A stretch of 5,685 bases of DNA from Candidatus Woesearchaeota archaeon (GTDB lineage: Archaea > Nanobdellota > Nanobdellia > Woesearchaeales > ARS49). Below the pieces are notes generated by a model. The model saw only the letters and a list, made by a program, of their open reading frames with translations, was not told the origin of the DNA and made no database searches. The stretch is from NCBI GenBank assembly GCA_019323555.1, contig JAHWHC010000044.1:1-5685 (forward strand), given 5' to 3'. Both the position numbers and the translations under genes were made by a program. Below are positions 1 through 5,685 of this stretch, piece after piece (the stretch's first letter is position 1; each line of letters begins with the position of its first letter).

Positions 1-944
1 AAATGTTTAAATGGTTTTGCAGTTGCAGGCTTATATCCTTCTGGCTTGTCAGCCAGTTCATCAACTCTATGAACTACCCCTATAGTAAGCGGTTTTTTAC
101 AGACAGGGCAGATATTGTTCAATTTCTTTGCTTCTGCAGGACTTAAACAAACATTGCAGTTTCTATGCCCGTCATAATGATATTTTCCTTCTTCAGGAAA
201 AAACTCTAAAGTATCAACAACTCCTTCCCCGGTTCTTATTGCTTTGAGTAAATCCGCATAACTCAACTTCTTCAAATCAAGTGTCGTTGCCTCCCGACCA
301 ATTCTCCAGGGCCAGAAAGAATGTGAATCACTAAAACTTAATATCTGCCTGTTCTCTAATTGTGACAATCTCCAATTCATTGGCGGATCACTGCTCAATC
401 CAGTCTCAATTGCGTGAATGTGTTTTGCTTGGTCTTTGAATGCTTCAATCATAGAATCAAAACCACTCATTGACCCAAATAATCCAAACCAGGGTGTCCA
501 GATGTGTGCTGGAATCACTTCAATATCTTCACTAATCCCGCGCATCATCTCAACAAATTCAGGGCAAGGTATCTTGAATATTGGTCTTCCGTCATAATCC
601 AATCTTCCTCTTTTACCTAATGTCTCAGTAATCTGTGAAACTATTTCCATGTTAGGAGCAAGTGCAACTAAGTGCACTCTTCGCCCCCTGCCGTCTGTAT
701 ACATCAAAGAGACTTCAGTTGAATAAACAAAAGGAAATCCTGTTTTTGTCTTTGCAATCCCTGTTCCGTCATCTGTCAGCTCTTTCTTGAGTTCTTTTTG
801 CCATTCAGGATGCTGGAAATCTCCTGTTCCTAGTAATCCCAGTCCTTTTATTTTGGCATATTTCTCAAGATTTTCAATATTGAGTTGTTTAGAACATGCT
901 CTAGAGTATCTGCTGTGTATGTGCAAGTCAGATATTATCTTCAT
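1..944 (-). CDS. Endonuclease Q (PHP-type nuclease for deaminated DNA), C-terminus off window
   Basis: Members of this family cut DNA 5' of uracil, hypoxanthine, xanthine and abasic sites and start an archaeal base-damage repair route; that is family knowledge. The visible 314 residues begin MKIISDLHIHSRYS, the PHP metal-binding start (D6, H8, H10), followed by GTGDFQHP (D42, H45), STEVS (E77), RRVHL (H91), the strongly diagnostic PAHIWTPWF (H147) and SDSH (D206, H208). A zinc-finger-like pair follows: CNVC (C263, C266) and CPVC (C279, C282). Family members are usually a little over 400 residues, so roughly 100 are missing beyond base 1; the frame is open at the edge. The ATG at 944 is chosen because the PHP motif starts immediately after it. 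There is no clear Shine-Dalgarno. The gene lies 14 bases behind the HTH gene and is probably cotranscribed with it. The standalone TrpH-like PHP phosphoesterases are a poorer fit, because the HIWTPWF segment and zinc cysteines point to endonuclease Q. Confidence 0.9.
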   Translation of the reverse strand, partial: MKIISDLHIHSRYSRACSKQLNIENLEKYAKIKGLGLLGTGDFQHPEWQKELKKELTDDGTGIAKTKTGFPFVYSTEVSLMYTDGRGRRVHLVALAPNMEIVSQITETLGKRGRLDYDGRPIFKIPCPEFVEMMRGISEDIEVIPAHIWTPWFGLFGSMSGFDSMIEAFKDQAKHIHAIETGLSSDPPMNWRLSQLENRQILSFSDSHSFWPWRIGREATTLDLKKLSYADLLKAIRTGEGVVDTLEFFPEEGKYHYDGHRNCNVCLSPAEAKKLNNICPVCKKPLTIGVVHRVDELADKPEGYKPATAKPFKH

Positions 945-958
945 TTTTTAGAAAGAAT

Positions 959-1609
959 CTATATCAGTTTTAAAGCTTTTAGTTTTCTGTGAAGCGTCTC
1001 AAATCTTATTCCTATTTTCTTTGCTGTTTTTGAGATATTTCCCGCATTTTCCTCAAGAGCCTTCCGCAGATACTCTTTCTCAAACTCTTTTTCAGCTTGT
1101 TTTAGTGTGAGCGGTGTTGCTGGAAGCTCTTTTACAATGTCTCTTGAGAGTTCAGGAACATGTTCATAGAAATCTTTGAATTTTGTCGGGCTTAGAGAGC
1201 TCTTGTATGATTCTGCACTGGATTGGATGATGCTCTTTACCGCCTCTTGCTTCACATACTCTGTTTTTGCTATTGTTCCCCTGAATTCCTCTGGATAAAG
1301 GTCTAATTCCTCCATGAGCCTGTGAATGCTTCTTCTGTCTAGGCCAGCTGCTTTTGCAACATCTGTTATGTTGCCTGAAAAAGCCTGCAGTAATTTAGAT
1401 AAGTATAATTTTTTGAATAATTTCTTTGCTTTTTTGAAAGGTGTCTTTGTGCTGATTTCATACTCAAGTAAAGGCGACCTTTTTATCCTGTCTGATATGT
1501 CTGCCTTGATTTCAGATACAGTCACTCCAAGCCATTTGTGCATGGCCTTGTCAACCATTGGTTTGACTCTTTTCTCTACGACTTCTTCTAGTGCTTCTTT
1601 TGATGTCAT
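959..1609 (-). CDS. Tandem Fis-type helix-turn-helix DNA-binding protein
   Basis: This 216-residue protein carries two copies of the Fis/NtrC C-terminal helix-turn-helix type (HTH_8). Unit 1 is about residues 58-103, with core GNITDVAKAAGLDRRSIHRL. Unit 2 is about residues 168-214, with core NISKTAKKIGIRFETLHRKL. Each is preceded by a similar charged helix (FKKAKKLFKKLYL and LKQAEKEFEKEYL), so the duplicated block is about 45 residues. The N-terminal 55 residues and the 65-residue connector are helical and charged and match nothing I recognise. There is no AAA+ sigma-54 activator domain and no receiver domain, so it is not a bacterial enhancer-binding protein; it is probably a small DNA-binding regulator or architectural protein. 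ATG at 1609 is the first start after an in-frame stop (1619-1621). No Shine-Dalgarno is visible, and the TATA-like box 29 bases upstream suggests a nearly leaderless mRNA. It heads the operon with endonuclease Q; control of that gene is inference. Confidence 0.85.
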   Translation of the reverse strand: MTSKEALEEVVEKRVKPMVDKAMHKWLGVTVSEIKADISDRIKRSPLLEYEISTKTPFKKAKKLFKKLYLSKLLQAFSGNITDVAKAAGLDRRSIHRLMEELDLYPEEFRGTIAKTEYVKQEAVKSIIQSSAESYKSSLSPTKFKDFYEHVPELSRDIVKELPATPLTLKQAEKEFEKEYLRKALEENAGNISKTAKKIGIRFETLHRKLKALKLI

Positions 1610-1633
1610 TATGGCATTTCAAAATCTTTCTGT

Positions 1634-1642
1634 TATTTAAAG
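1634..1642 (-). promoter_or_regulatory. TATA-like box for the HTH-endonuclease Q operon
   Basis: On the minus strand this reads CTTTAAATA, centred about 29 bases before the ATG at 1609. That is the distance expected for an archaeal TATA box feeding a leaderless or very short-leader transcript, and the HTH gene lacks a Shine-Dalgarno. The bases just upstream (ATCATAAT) are not a convincing BRE. A second candidate, TTTTATAAAA near 1682-1691, is a symmetric TATA that could serve either strand. Confidence 0.4.
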
Positions 1643-1673
1643 ATTATGATTTTTTTGTCACAGTTATTTTTAT

Positions 1674-1691
1674 AGAAACCTTTTTATAAAA
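1674..1691 (+). promoter_or_regulatory. BRE plus TATA box for the exported-protein gene
   Basis: AGAAACC (1674-1680) resembles the TFB-recognition element and is directly followed by a TTTATAAAA box (1683-1691). Transcription would be expected about 25 bases downstream, near 1712, giving a leader of about 60 bases with a good ribosome binding site before the ATG at 1774. It lies in the divergent intergenic region and is AT-rich, so chance TATA matches are possible. Confidence 0.5.
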
Positions 1692-1702
1692 TAATACAAA
1701 AT

Positions 1703-1714
1703 ATATGTGCATAT
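1703..1714. repeat. Short near-palindrome at the predicted transcription start
   Basis: ATATG-TG-CATAT is an inverted repeat with 5-base arms and a 2-base spacer. It falls where the predicted start of transcription of the 1774 gene lies, a place where a repressor could act. The arms are short and AT-rich, so it may well be chance. Confidence 0.2.
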
Positions 1715-1763
1715 TTGTGAAATACAGTGATTTTCTTGCAGTGTTTGTGTTTTTAATTAAAAA

Positions 1764-1776
1764 AGGTGAAGTTATG
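1764..1776 (+). promoter_or_regulatory. Shine-Dalgarno that decides the start at 1774
   Basis: AGGTGA (1764-1769) matches the archaeal anti-Shine-Dalgarno and sits 4 bases before the ATG at 1774. The frame is also open upstream to an ATG at 1705, but that would put 23 odd residues before a normal signal peptide, and 1705 lies upstream of or at the predicted transcription start. The 1774 start is therefore preferred. Confidence 0.8.
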
Positions 1777-4050
1777 AATAAAAAAATACTGTTGTTTATT
1801 TGCCTTTTACTAATCCCTGTGTTTGCGTACACTGTTTTTGCAGGAGATCCTGCCTGCGGTCTCACTGGCTGCAGCCCAATTCCAATAACAACTGCAGTGC
1901 CAACAACACAGTTAATAAGTTTTAATGTAAGCACGATAAACACAACAACTGTTAATTTTAGTGTAATCTGCGGTAATTCCACAAACATTACTTGCTTTAA
2001 TTCGAGTTCGACTAATATTACTGTTTGCAATGCGACAAATAGTGTGGTTTGTGACATAGCCACTACTGAGTATCTTAATAAAAGGTTTAATGCAACCAAT
2101 GTAACAAACATAACTTCTGTCTCTATTTCAACTGGTTCTCCGGCGCTGGGGATAATTATAGCATCTTATGCATCTATGACTGCATTATTGTTGTTTGCAA
2201 TACGGGCGCAAGTTGAAAGTGGAATTGGTGCATATCGTCAAAAAGCAACAGAAGCTGCCGAAGCAGGAATAGGAATCGGGCTGGCGTCTTACATTGCAAA
2301 AAATCAAGAAGACCATCCAGAGTATTACGGATTTACAACAAAGACACCAGGAAATACTGCAGGAGTTTGTATAGGGCGTCTTGATCCCTTGGGTGTAGAT
2401 ACGGTGGCTATTGAATGCATCAATACCGGCTTGACAGTGAGCAAATCTGCGGAGATACAGATAGCTGAAGACCGATATCATGAATACTTGTCCTGGGTAG
2501 TCACAATAGACAAAGATTTAGACCTTGCATCCTCCAAGTGTGTCTTTGGTGCTACAGACCTTGCAGGCCCTTCGGGTTTTCTTGAAAACAGGCTAACGGG
2601 CATAATGCCGGATCTTGGCCCAAATGATAGGTGTAAGGTTGGAGATATTGCGCCAACAAATCATCCTCCTACGACAGAAGGCGGAAATACTTTTGGTACG
2701 GTCTTGTCAGCTGGAACCATTAGTGGTCCTGTCCTCGGAGTTGTGACTTTTTTTATGCTGCTTTATGGTGATGGCGTGCTTAAAGTTCCTCCGACTCTTG
2801 CTAGCGCCCCGCCTGGCCAAAATGAGCTTTCTTTCTTAGCATCATTAAGGTCATTACCTATTCAGATTATTGCTCCTGCTACAAATGAAGAGTATCTAGG
2901 CGCCATAAAAAGAACAAATTCTCCTACTGCTGCTGCTATTCTAAAGGCAGATGTTGGCTTTAATTCAGGCATTACTTTTACAGAATACAAGAAAATCACA
3001 AGCGACAACCTGGCTGCTAGTGCTGAACCAGCAATAACCTGTATTCCAGGAAAGCAGTGTTATCTTGGGTACGAGACTGATCAGCCAGGCAAGAGTGTTG
3101 TGCATATAGTAGATTCACAAGGAAATCCAACAAAATCCTTTTATGCAACAGGCACTTCAAGCACAGGTGTTCTGCCAGTGCTGGTGAGTGAAAACCCAAC
3201 AGTCTACGGCACAAAAATAATAAACGGTTCCAGGTTTATGGTTCTAGAGGGAAGCAGTGTAGTGAGTGCTTTTGAGGTTGGCAATTTTTCAGTAACAGAT
3301 GCTGCGATTATTCGTGCAAATAGCTCTGGAGGTCATGCAGGGGATTTCATGGAGTGGGTTGCAGCAGGGCCAAGTATTGATAATCATTCTGTATTCCTTG
3401 ACTTCTTTAACACAAGCTTGACTTTATTTGCTGTTAATCCTAATGGTACTACTCGTTTTACGACTGATAAGCAGGTTGTGATTGCTACGTATAATCCGGA
3501 TGTTAATATTTTGAATTTTCAGTTGGATTTTCAGAGTTTTAATGGTACTTTTGATTCTACTAATGGTACTTGTGTTGGTTGTTCTTTTGATGGTGCGAAT
3601 GATCCTGCTGCTGTTGGTAATGGTTGGTGTCAGGCTGAGGTTGAGAAGATTTGGGGTATGTTCCAGAATTATAATTTGACTATTTCTTTGGTTGCTGACA
3701 GGGCGATTAATCTGTCTAGTTTGCATTTGGTGTGCAGGTCTTTTTATGATACTTGGCAGATTAATGGTAATTGTACTAGGTTGTCTAATTGGACTGATAG
3801 TAATGGTAATTGTTTTACTGCTAATGTGCCTGTGGGTTATGGTGCGTATGCGCAAGTTATCGGTAATGCTGTGTGGATCAATTTGACAGCTTTGGCTGCT
3901 CCGGGATATAACTTGACAAACATGCCATTTGGCTCAATCACGCCAGATGCAACATGTGAGCAGATTGCTTGTGAAGTTATCGGAACATGGGTCTCAGGCA
4001 ACACACAGGAATTCACTGTGAACAAGACAATAACTGTGACCGCTATTTGA
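1774..4050 (+). CDS. Large exported, probably glycosylated membrane/surface protein, unknown family
   Basis: I do not recognise a family. The 758-residue product starts with a clear signal peptide (MNKKILLF, hydrophobic core, likely cleavage after VFA at residue 23). Residues 51-114 hold 11 N-X-S/T sequons and several cysteines. A hydrophobic helix follows at about 123-145 and is trailed by an Ala/Gly-rich amphipathic stretch to about 178. A second hydrophobic segment spans about 308-331. Residues 115-483 contain no sequons; residues 484-750 contain 15. This suggests an outside N-terminus, a roughly 160-residue cytoplasmic loop and an outside C-terminal region. The mature chain has 20 cysteines, in keeping with disulfides. 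The C-terminal third (about 430-758) looks beta-rich and Asn/Thr-rich. No C-terminal anchor or sorting motif is visible. It is the first gene after a divergent promoter and is followed by another surface-protein gene with its own promoter. Codons for residues 552-693 are strongly unlike the rest (see the tract at 3427-3852). Confidence 0.85.
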   Translation: MNKKILLFICLLLIPVFAYTVFAGDPACGLTGCSPIPITTAVPTTQLISFNVSTINTTTVNFSVICGNSTNITCFNSSSTNITVCNATNSVVCDIATTEYLNKRFNATNVTNITSVSISTGSPALGIIIASYASMTALLLFAIRAQVESGIGAYRQKATEAAEAGIGIGLASYIAKNQEDHPEYYGFTTKTPGNTAGVCIGRLDPLGVDTVAIECINTGLTVSKSAEIQIAEDRYHEYLSWVVTIDKDLDLASSKCVFGATDLAGPSGFLENRLTGIMPDLGPNDRCKVGDIAPTNHPPTTEGGNTFGTVLSAGTISGPVLGVVTFFMLLYGDGVLKVPPTLASAPPGQNELSFLASLRSLPIQIIAPATNEEYLGAIKRTNSPTAAAILKADVGFNSGITFTEYKKITSDNLAASAEPAITCIPGKQCYLGYETDQPGKSVVHIVDSQGNPTKSFYATGTSSTGVLPVLVSENPTVYGTKIINGSRFMVLEGSSVVSAFEVGNFSVTDAAIIRANSSGGHAGDFMEWVAAGPSIDNHSVFLDFFNTSLTLFAVNPNGTTRFTTDKQVVIATYNPDVNILNFQLDFQSFNGTFDSTNGTCVGCSFDGANDPAAVGNGWCQAEVEKIWGMFQNYNLTISLVADRAINLSSLHLVCRSFYDTWQINGNCTRLSNWTDSNGNCFTANVPVGYGAYAQVIGNAVWINLTALAAPGYNLTNMPFGSITPDATCEQIACEVIGTWVSGNTQEFTVNKTITVTAI
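3427..3852 (+). other. Intragenic tract with nearly all codons ending in T or G
   Basis: Within the exported-protein gene, 142 consecutive codons end in T or G in 139 cases, in C in three (TTC, GAC, TGC) and never in A. In the codons just before the tract about half end in A or C, and codons such as CAA, ATC, ACA and AAC resume after 3852. The tract repeats short strings such as AATGGTACT (3442, 3541, 3562) and AATGGTAATTGT (3763, 3802), encoding NGT and NGNC. The reading frame runs through intact. It may be a segment acquired from a differently biased source, or a local compositional effect. Confidence 0.8.
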
Positions 4051-4060
4051 GTTCTAAATT

Positions 4061-4077
4061 ACCGAAAAATTTATAAA
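4061..4077 (+). promoter_or_regulatory. BRE/TATA promoter upstream of the structured leader
   Basis: ACCGAAAAA (4061-4069) followed by TTTATAAA (4070-4077) is a textbook archaeal BRE plus TATA box, starting 11 bases after the stop of the preceding gene. Transcription would begin near 4100, leaving about 250 bases before the TTG at 4349. Two weaker TATA-like strings follow (TATATATA from 4091 and TTATAAAG at 4116-4123) and could start transcripts near 4120 or 4145. Confidence 0.6.
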
Positions 4078-4235
4078 TGAGTTGTTGTTGTATATATACT
4101 GAGCTGTTACATTTGTTATAAAGAGGGGTGGATATTATTTTAAGTACTAAATGGGGGAAGCTATATACTACTATTCTAGCTAATATTCTTTTCTGTAATC
4201 ATATTTTCACTAGTCATATTTATCTTTTATTTTAT
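4078..4235 (+). other. AT-rich intergenic stretch, first part of the leader
   Basis: This stretch holds no credible gene. It is AT-rich, contains GAGGGGTGG at 4124-4132 and becomes T-rich toward 4200-4235 (ATCTTTTATTTTAT just before the G-rich hairpin start). The T-rich part could terminate transcription of the upstream gene, since archaeal terminators are often just T tracts, but no run exceeds four T. If the promoter at 4061-4077 is used, this is unstructured 5' leader. Confidence 0.4.
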
Positions 4236-4325
4236 GGGGCCGGGGGGTTAAACGCTTTTGCTGATTCTACACTCCCCTCCACAGGGCGTGTAACAGCTCA
4301 CAGCAGAAGCGGTTTTCCTGGCCTC
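4236..4325 (+). promoter_or_regulatory. Long structured RNA hairpin in the leader (riboswitch-like candidate)
   Basis: The segment can fold as one long hairpin of three stacked parts. The outer stem pairs 4236-4247 (GGGGCCGGGGGG) with 4314-4325 (TTTTCCTGGCCTC region) over 12 pairs, five of them G-U. After an internal loop, 4253-4263 (CGCTTTTGCTG) pairs with 4301-4311 (CAGCAGAAGCG) in 11 uninterrupted pairs, one G-U. After a second asymmetric loop (4264-4267 against 4293-4300), TACAC 4268-4272 pairs with GTGTA 4288-4292 and CCC 4274-4276 with GGG 4284-4286, closing a 7-base loop. It is much more G/C-rich than the flanking leader. It matches no riboswitch or RNA family that I recognise. It could be a cis-regulatory leader or an independent small RNA. 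Confidence 0.6.
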
Positions 4326-4341
4326 TTTACACTCAAAGAGG
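4322..4341 (+). promoter_or_regulatory. Alternative hairpin hiding the Shine-Dalgarno
   Basis: CCTCTTT (4322-4328) and AAAGAGG (4335-4341) form seven perfect pairs around a 6-base loop. The 3' arm contains most of the Shine-Dalgarno AGAGGT of the gene starting at 4349. Bases 4322-4325 are also the closing pairs of the outer stem of the long hairpin, so the two folds exclude each other at those bases. When the long hairpin forms fully, the ribosome site would be freed; when it does not, the site would be masked. The pairing is directly seen; the switching is inference. Confidence 0.6.
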
Positions 4342-4351
4342 TAATAACTTG
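4337..4351 (+). promoter_or_regulatory. Shine-Dalgarno and TTG start of the pilin-like gene
   Basis: AGAGGT (4337-4342) lies 6 bases before TTG (4349-4351). The frame has a TGA at 4262-4264 and no ATG or GTG between there and the TTG, and the residues after the TTG give a proper class III signal peptide. A non-ATG start with a good but maskable ribosome site suggests translation is tuned. Confidence 0.75.
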
Positions 4352-5685
4352 AAGAAAGCGCAGGGCAAGATAGAGTTCGTGTTCATTTTGATAGTCATAG
4401 CTCTGCTTGCCAGTGTTATTTTCTTGCCTCAGTTAAGCCAGTTGACTGGTTTTGCAACAGCAGGGCAGGAAAATTTAGTGACTATTGAGAAGAACAAGGT
4501 TACTGCAATTAACCTGTCTACTTATGTGCCTGGTGTTGAGAGAACGTATCTTGCTACAAGTCCAAGCAATATTGATGTGCAGATAAAAGGAACGCTGCTC
4601 ATAATGACTCCTGACAAGGACTTCACAGGTGAAAGGATATTGAAGGTCTTTGTTGCTGATCAAGAGATTCAGGAGATGGTTTTCAGGGTTGAGGTTGTTG
4701 GCAAGAAAAATCCTATTTTAGAAAAAATAAAAGAGGAGTATGAGGAAAAAGAAGAGCCGATCTATATTCCTCCTCCAGAGCCAGAGCCTGAACAAGAGCC
4801 AGAAGATGTTATTCCAAGCAACAAGTTGTTTGTAACTGAAAAACAAAAGCTGCATGTTAATTTAAGCAGTTACTTTGAGACTCCTGGCCCGTATGTTGCT
4901 ACTGGTGATATTGATTTGATTGTTGACATCGAATCTGATTTGATGACTATTGCGCCTTATCCTGGCTTTGTTGGAAAAGAGACAATCACAGTGAGCTCTA
5001 TTGGTGATGTACTAGAAGAGCATGCATTCTTAGTCACGGTTCTTGGAGAAGGCGAAGAACCTGAGCAAGAAGCACCAGAAGAAGAGGCTGTAGCACCAAA
5101 GAATGTTTCTGAAGAAGATGATATCACATTCAACTCAAAGAAGTATGGTGAGAAGATTGAGGATGAGCCTGAGTTTGAGGTTTACTTCAAGAGCATAGAG
5201 AAAGATAATGAAACAGTTGAGATAATATTCTATCATGATTCTAATGAGTCTGAGAAAGTTTATGTTGAAGGCGACGTCAATTACACCTTAAGTGCAAACT
5301 CTTCTGTATCATTTGAGAGCGTTAACCTGACAGTAGTCTTGGATGATGGCATTGTTCCTGAGTTTGAACTGCATGTTGGAGACACTTCTGAGAAGTTCAA
5401 GTTTGGCAAGAAGATTCCTAAGGTCTGGCTTGAAGGAAAGCAGATCAAGAAAGCCAAGAAAAAAGAAGGTAACCAGACCTCTTGGTACAAGGTCATTGAT
5501 AGGGATGATGATTTGGTTAATGTCTTGATTGTGAATGGTGATTCTTCTGTGCTGATCAAAGGCGTGCGTGTTGAAAAGATTAAGGCGCTCTTCAGATGGA
5601 TCAAGGCTTCAATATTGACTACAGAGATTTTTGCAGCAGACCCTATTGAAATGGAGGAAGCGATTATATCTCTTCCAAGGACAGA
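4349..5685 (+). CDS. Pilin-type signal anchored surface protein with Ig/cadherin-like repeats, C-terminus off window
   Basis: The first 445 residues are visible. The N-terminus KKAQGKIEFVFILIVIALL fits an archaeal class III signal peptide: basic residues, a predicted cut before Q5, Glu at +5 and then a hydrophobic helix (about 10-26). This is the type handled by the prepilin peptidase and built into type IV pilus-like structures; the match is by eye. Two related beta domains follow, about 41-118 and 158-233. Each has an NLS(T/S)Y string, a central hydrophobic-T/P-D/Y-x-F-x-G pattern and an ending like FRVEVVG or FLVTVLG, resembling Ig/cadherin-like repeats. Acidic Pro/Glu linkers separate them (124-156 with PPPEPEPEQEPE; 234-258). 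Residues 259-445 are a further beta-rich, sequon-bearing region I cannot name. The product is much larger than a simple pilin, so it may be a minor pilin-like adhesin or a membrane-tethered surface protein. It is probably transcribed from its own promoter and controlled through the leader. Confidence 0.85.
   Translation, partial: MKKAQGKIEFVFILIVIALLASVIFLPQLSQLTGFATAGQENLVTIEKNKVTAINLSTYVPGVERTYLATSPSNIDVQIKGTLLIMTPDKDFTGERILKVFVADQEIQEMVFRVEVVGKKNPILEKIKEEYEEKEEPIYIPPPEPEPEQEPEDVIPSNKLFVTEKQKLHVNLSSYFETPGPYVATGDIDLIVDIESDLMTIAPYPGFVGKETITVSSIGDVLEEHAFLVTVLGEGEEPEQEAPEEEAVAPKNVSEEDDITFNSKKYGEKIEDEPEFEVYFKSIEKDNETVEIIFYHDSNESEKVYVEGDVNYTLSANSSVSFESVNLTVVLDDGIVPEFELHVGDTSEKFKFGKKIPKVWLEGKQIKKAKKKEGNQTSWYKVIDRDDDLVNVLIVNGDSSVLIKGVRVEKIKALFRWIKASILTTEIFAADPIEMEEAIISLPRT

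Noticed and set aside
1326..1640. 104-codon plus-strand frame opposite the HTH gene
   Set aside because: Shadow of the HTH gene, which has clear family motifs on the minus strand; no ribosome site or recognisable product.
1705..1773. Upstream ATG extending the exported protein by 23 residues
   Set aside because: It has no ribosome site, lies at or before the predicted transcription start, and would bury a normal signal peptide; the ATG at 1774 has an ideal Shine-Dalgarno.
1644..2111. 155-codon minus-strand open frame
   Set aside because: It lies opposite the start and sequon-rich part of the exported-protein gene; its repetitive Val/Leu/Thr product mirrors the Asn/Thr repeats of the real gene.
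3424..3855. 143-codon open frame on the minus strand, opposite the exported-protein gene
   Set aside because: It coincides almost exactly with the T/G-ending codon block; the lack of A- and C-ending codons on the plus strand removes stops from this antisense frame. Its product is a monotonous Ile/Asn/Thr/Arg sequence with no ribosome site.
4236..4325. SRP RNA, RNase P RNA or tRNA, prompted by the G-rich GGCCGGGGGG start
   Set aside because: The conserved SRP helix 8 loops, RNase P core strings and tRNA T-loop/acceptor pairing are all absent.
4236..4331. H/ACA guide RNA, suggested by a hairpin with an internal loop followed by ACA at 4329-4331
   Set aside because: No convincing kink-turn is visible, the internal loop is too small on its 3' side for a guide pocket, and the ACA falls in the loop of the Shine-Dalgarno hairpin. 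A dedicated guide-RNA search would settle it.
4128..4352. 74-codon plus-strand frame with a GTG start, ending in a TGA that overlaps the TTG at 4349
   Set aside because: The G-rich string abuts the GTG with no usable spacing, the product looks unlike a protein, and it runs through the strong RNA hairpin. A leader peptide coupled to the next gene cannot be fully excluded because of the stop/start overlap.

Overview
The window looks archaeal, most likely from a small-genome AT-rich lineage such as a DPANN-type archaeon. This is inference: no rRNA or marker gene is present. The supporting signs are an endonuclease Q gene, promoter-like BRE/TATA pairs at archaeal spacing, a class III (type IV pilin-type) signal peptide, and surface proteins dense in N-glycosylation sequons.

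Layout. Bases 1-1609 are on the minus strand and look like a two-gene operon. A 216-residue DNA-binding protein with two Fis-type helix-turn-helix units (959-1609) is followed after 14 bases by endonuclease Q (1-944), whose C-terminus lies beyond the window. A divergent promoter region (1610-1773) separates this operon from the plus-strand genes.

Bases 1774-4050 encode a 758-residue exported protein of no recognised family. It has a signal peptide, two internal hydrophobic helices and 26 sequons, distributed in a way that suggests an outside-inside-outside topology. Inside it, 3427-3852 is a run of 142 codons that end almost only in T or G, unlike the rest of the gene.

Bases 4051-4348 hold a strong BRE/TATA promoter and an unusually long leader. 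The leader can fold into a 90-base multi-segment hairpin. The last bases of that hairpin can instead pair with the Shine-Dalgarno sequence of the next gene, a riboswitch-like arrangement. That gene (4349 to the window end, TTG start) encodes a pilin-type membrane anchor followed by two related Ig/cadherin-like repeats joined by acidic proline-rich linkers.

How the parts fit: the left half pairs a DNA-repair nuclease with a likely regulator. The right half makes two cell-surface proteins. The second of these appears to be controlled at translation through its leader. The leader and the codon-biased tract are the two observations most worth pursuing.
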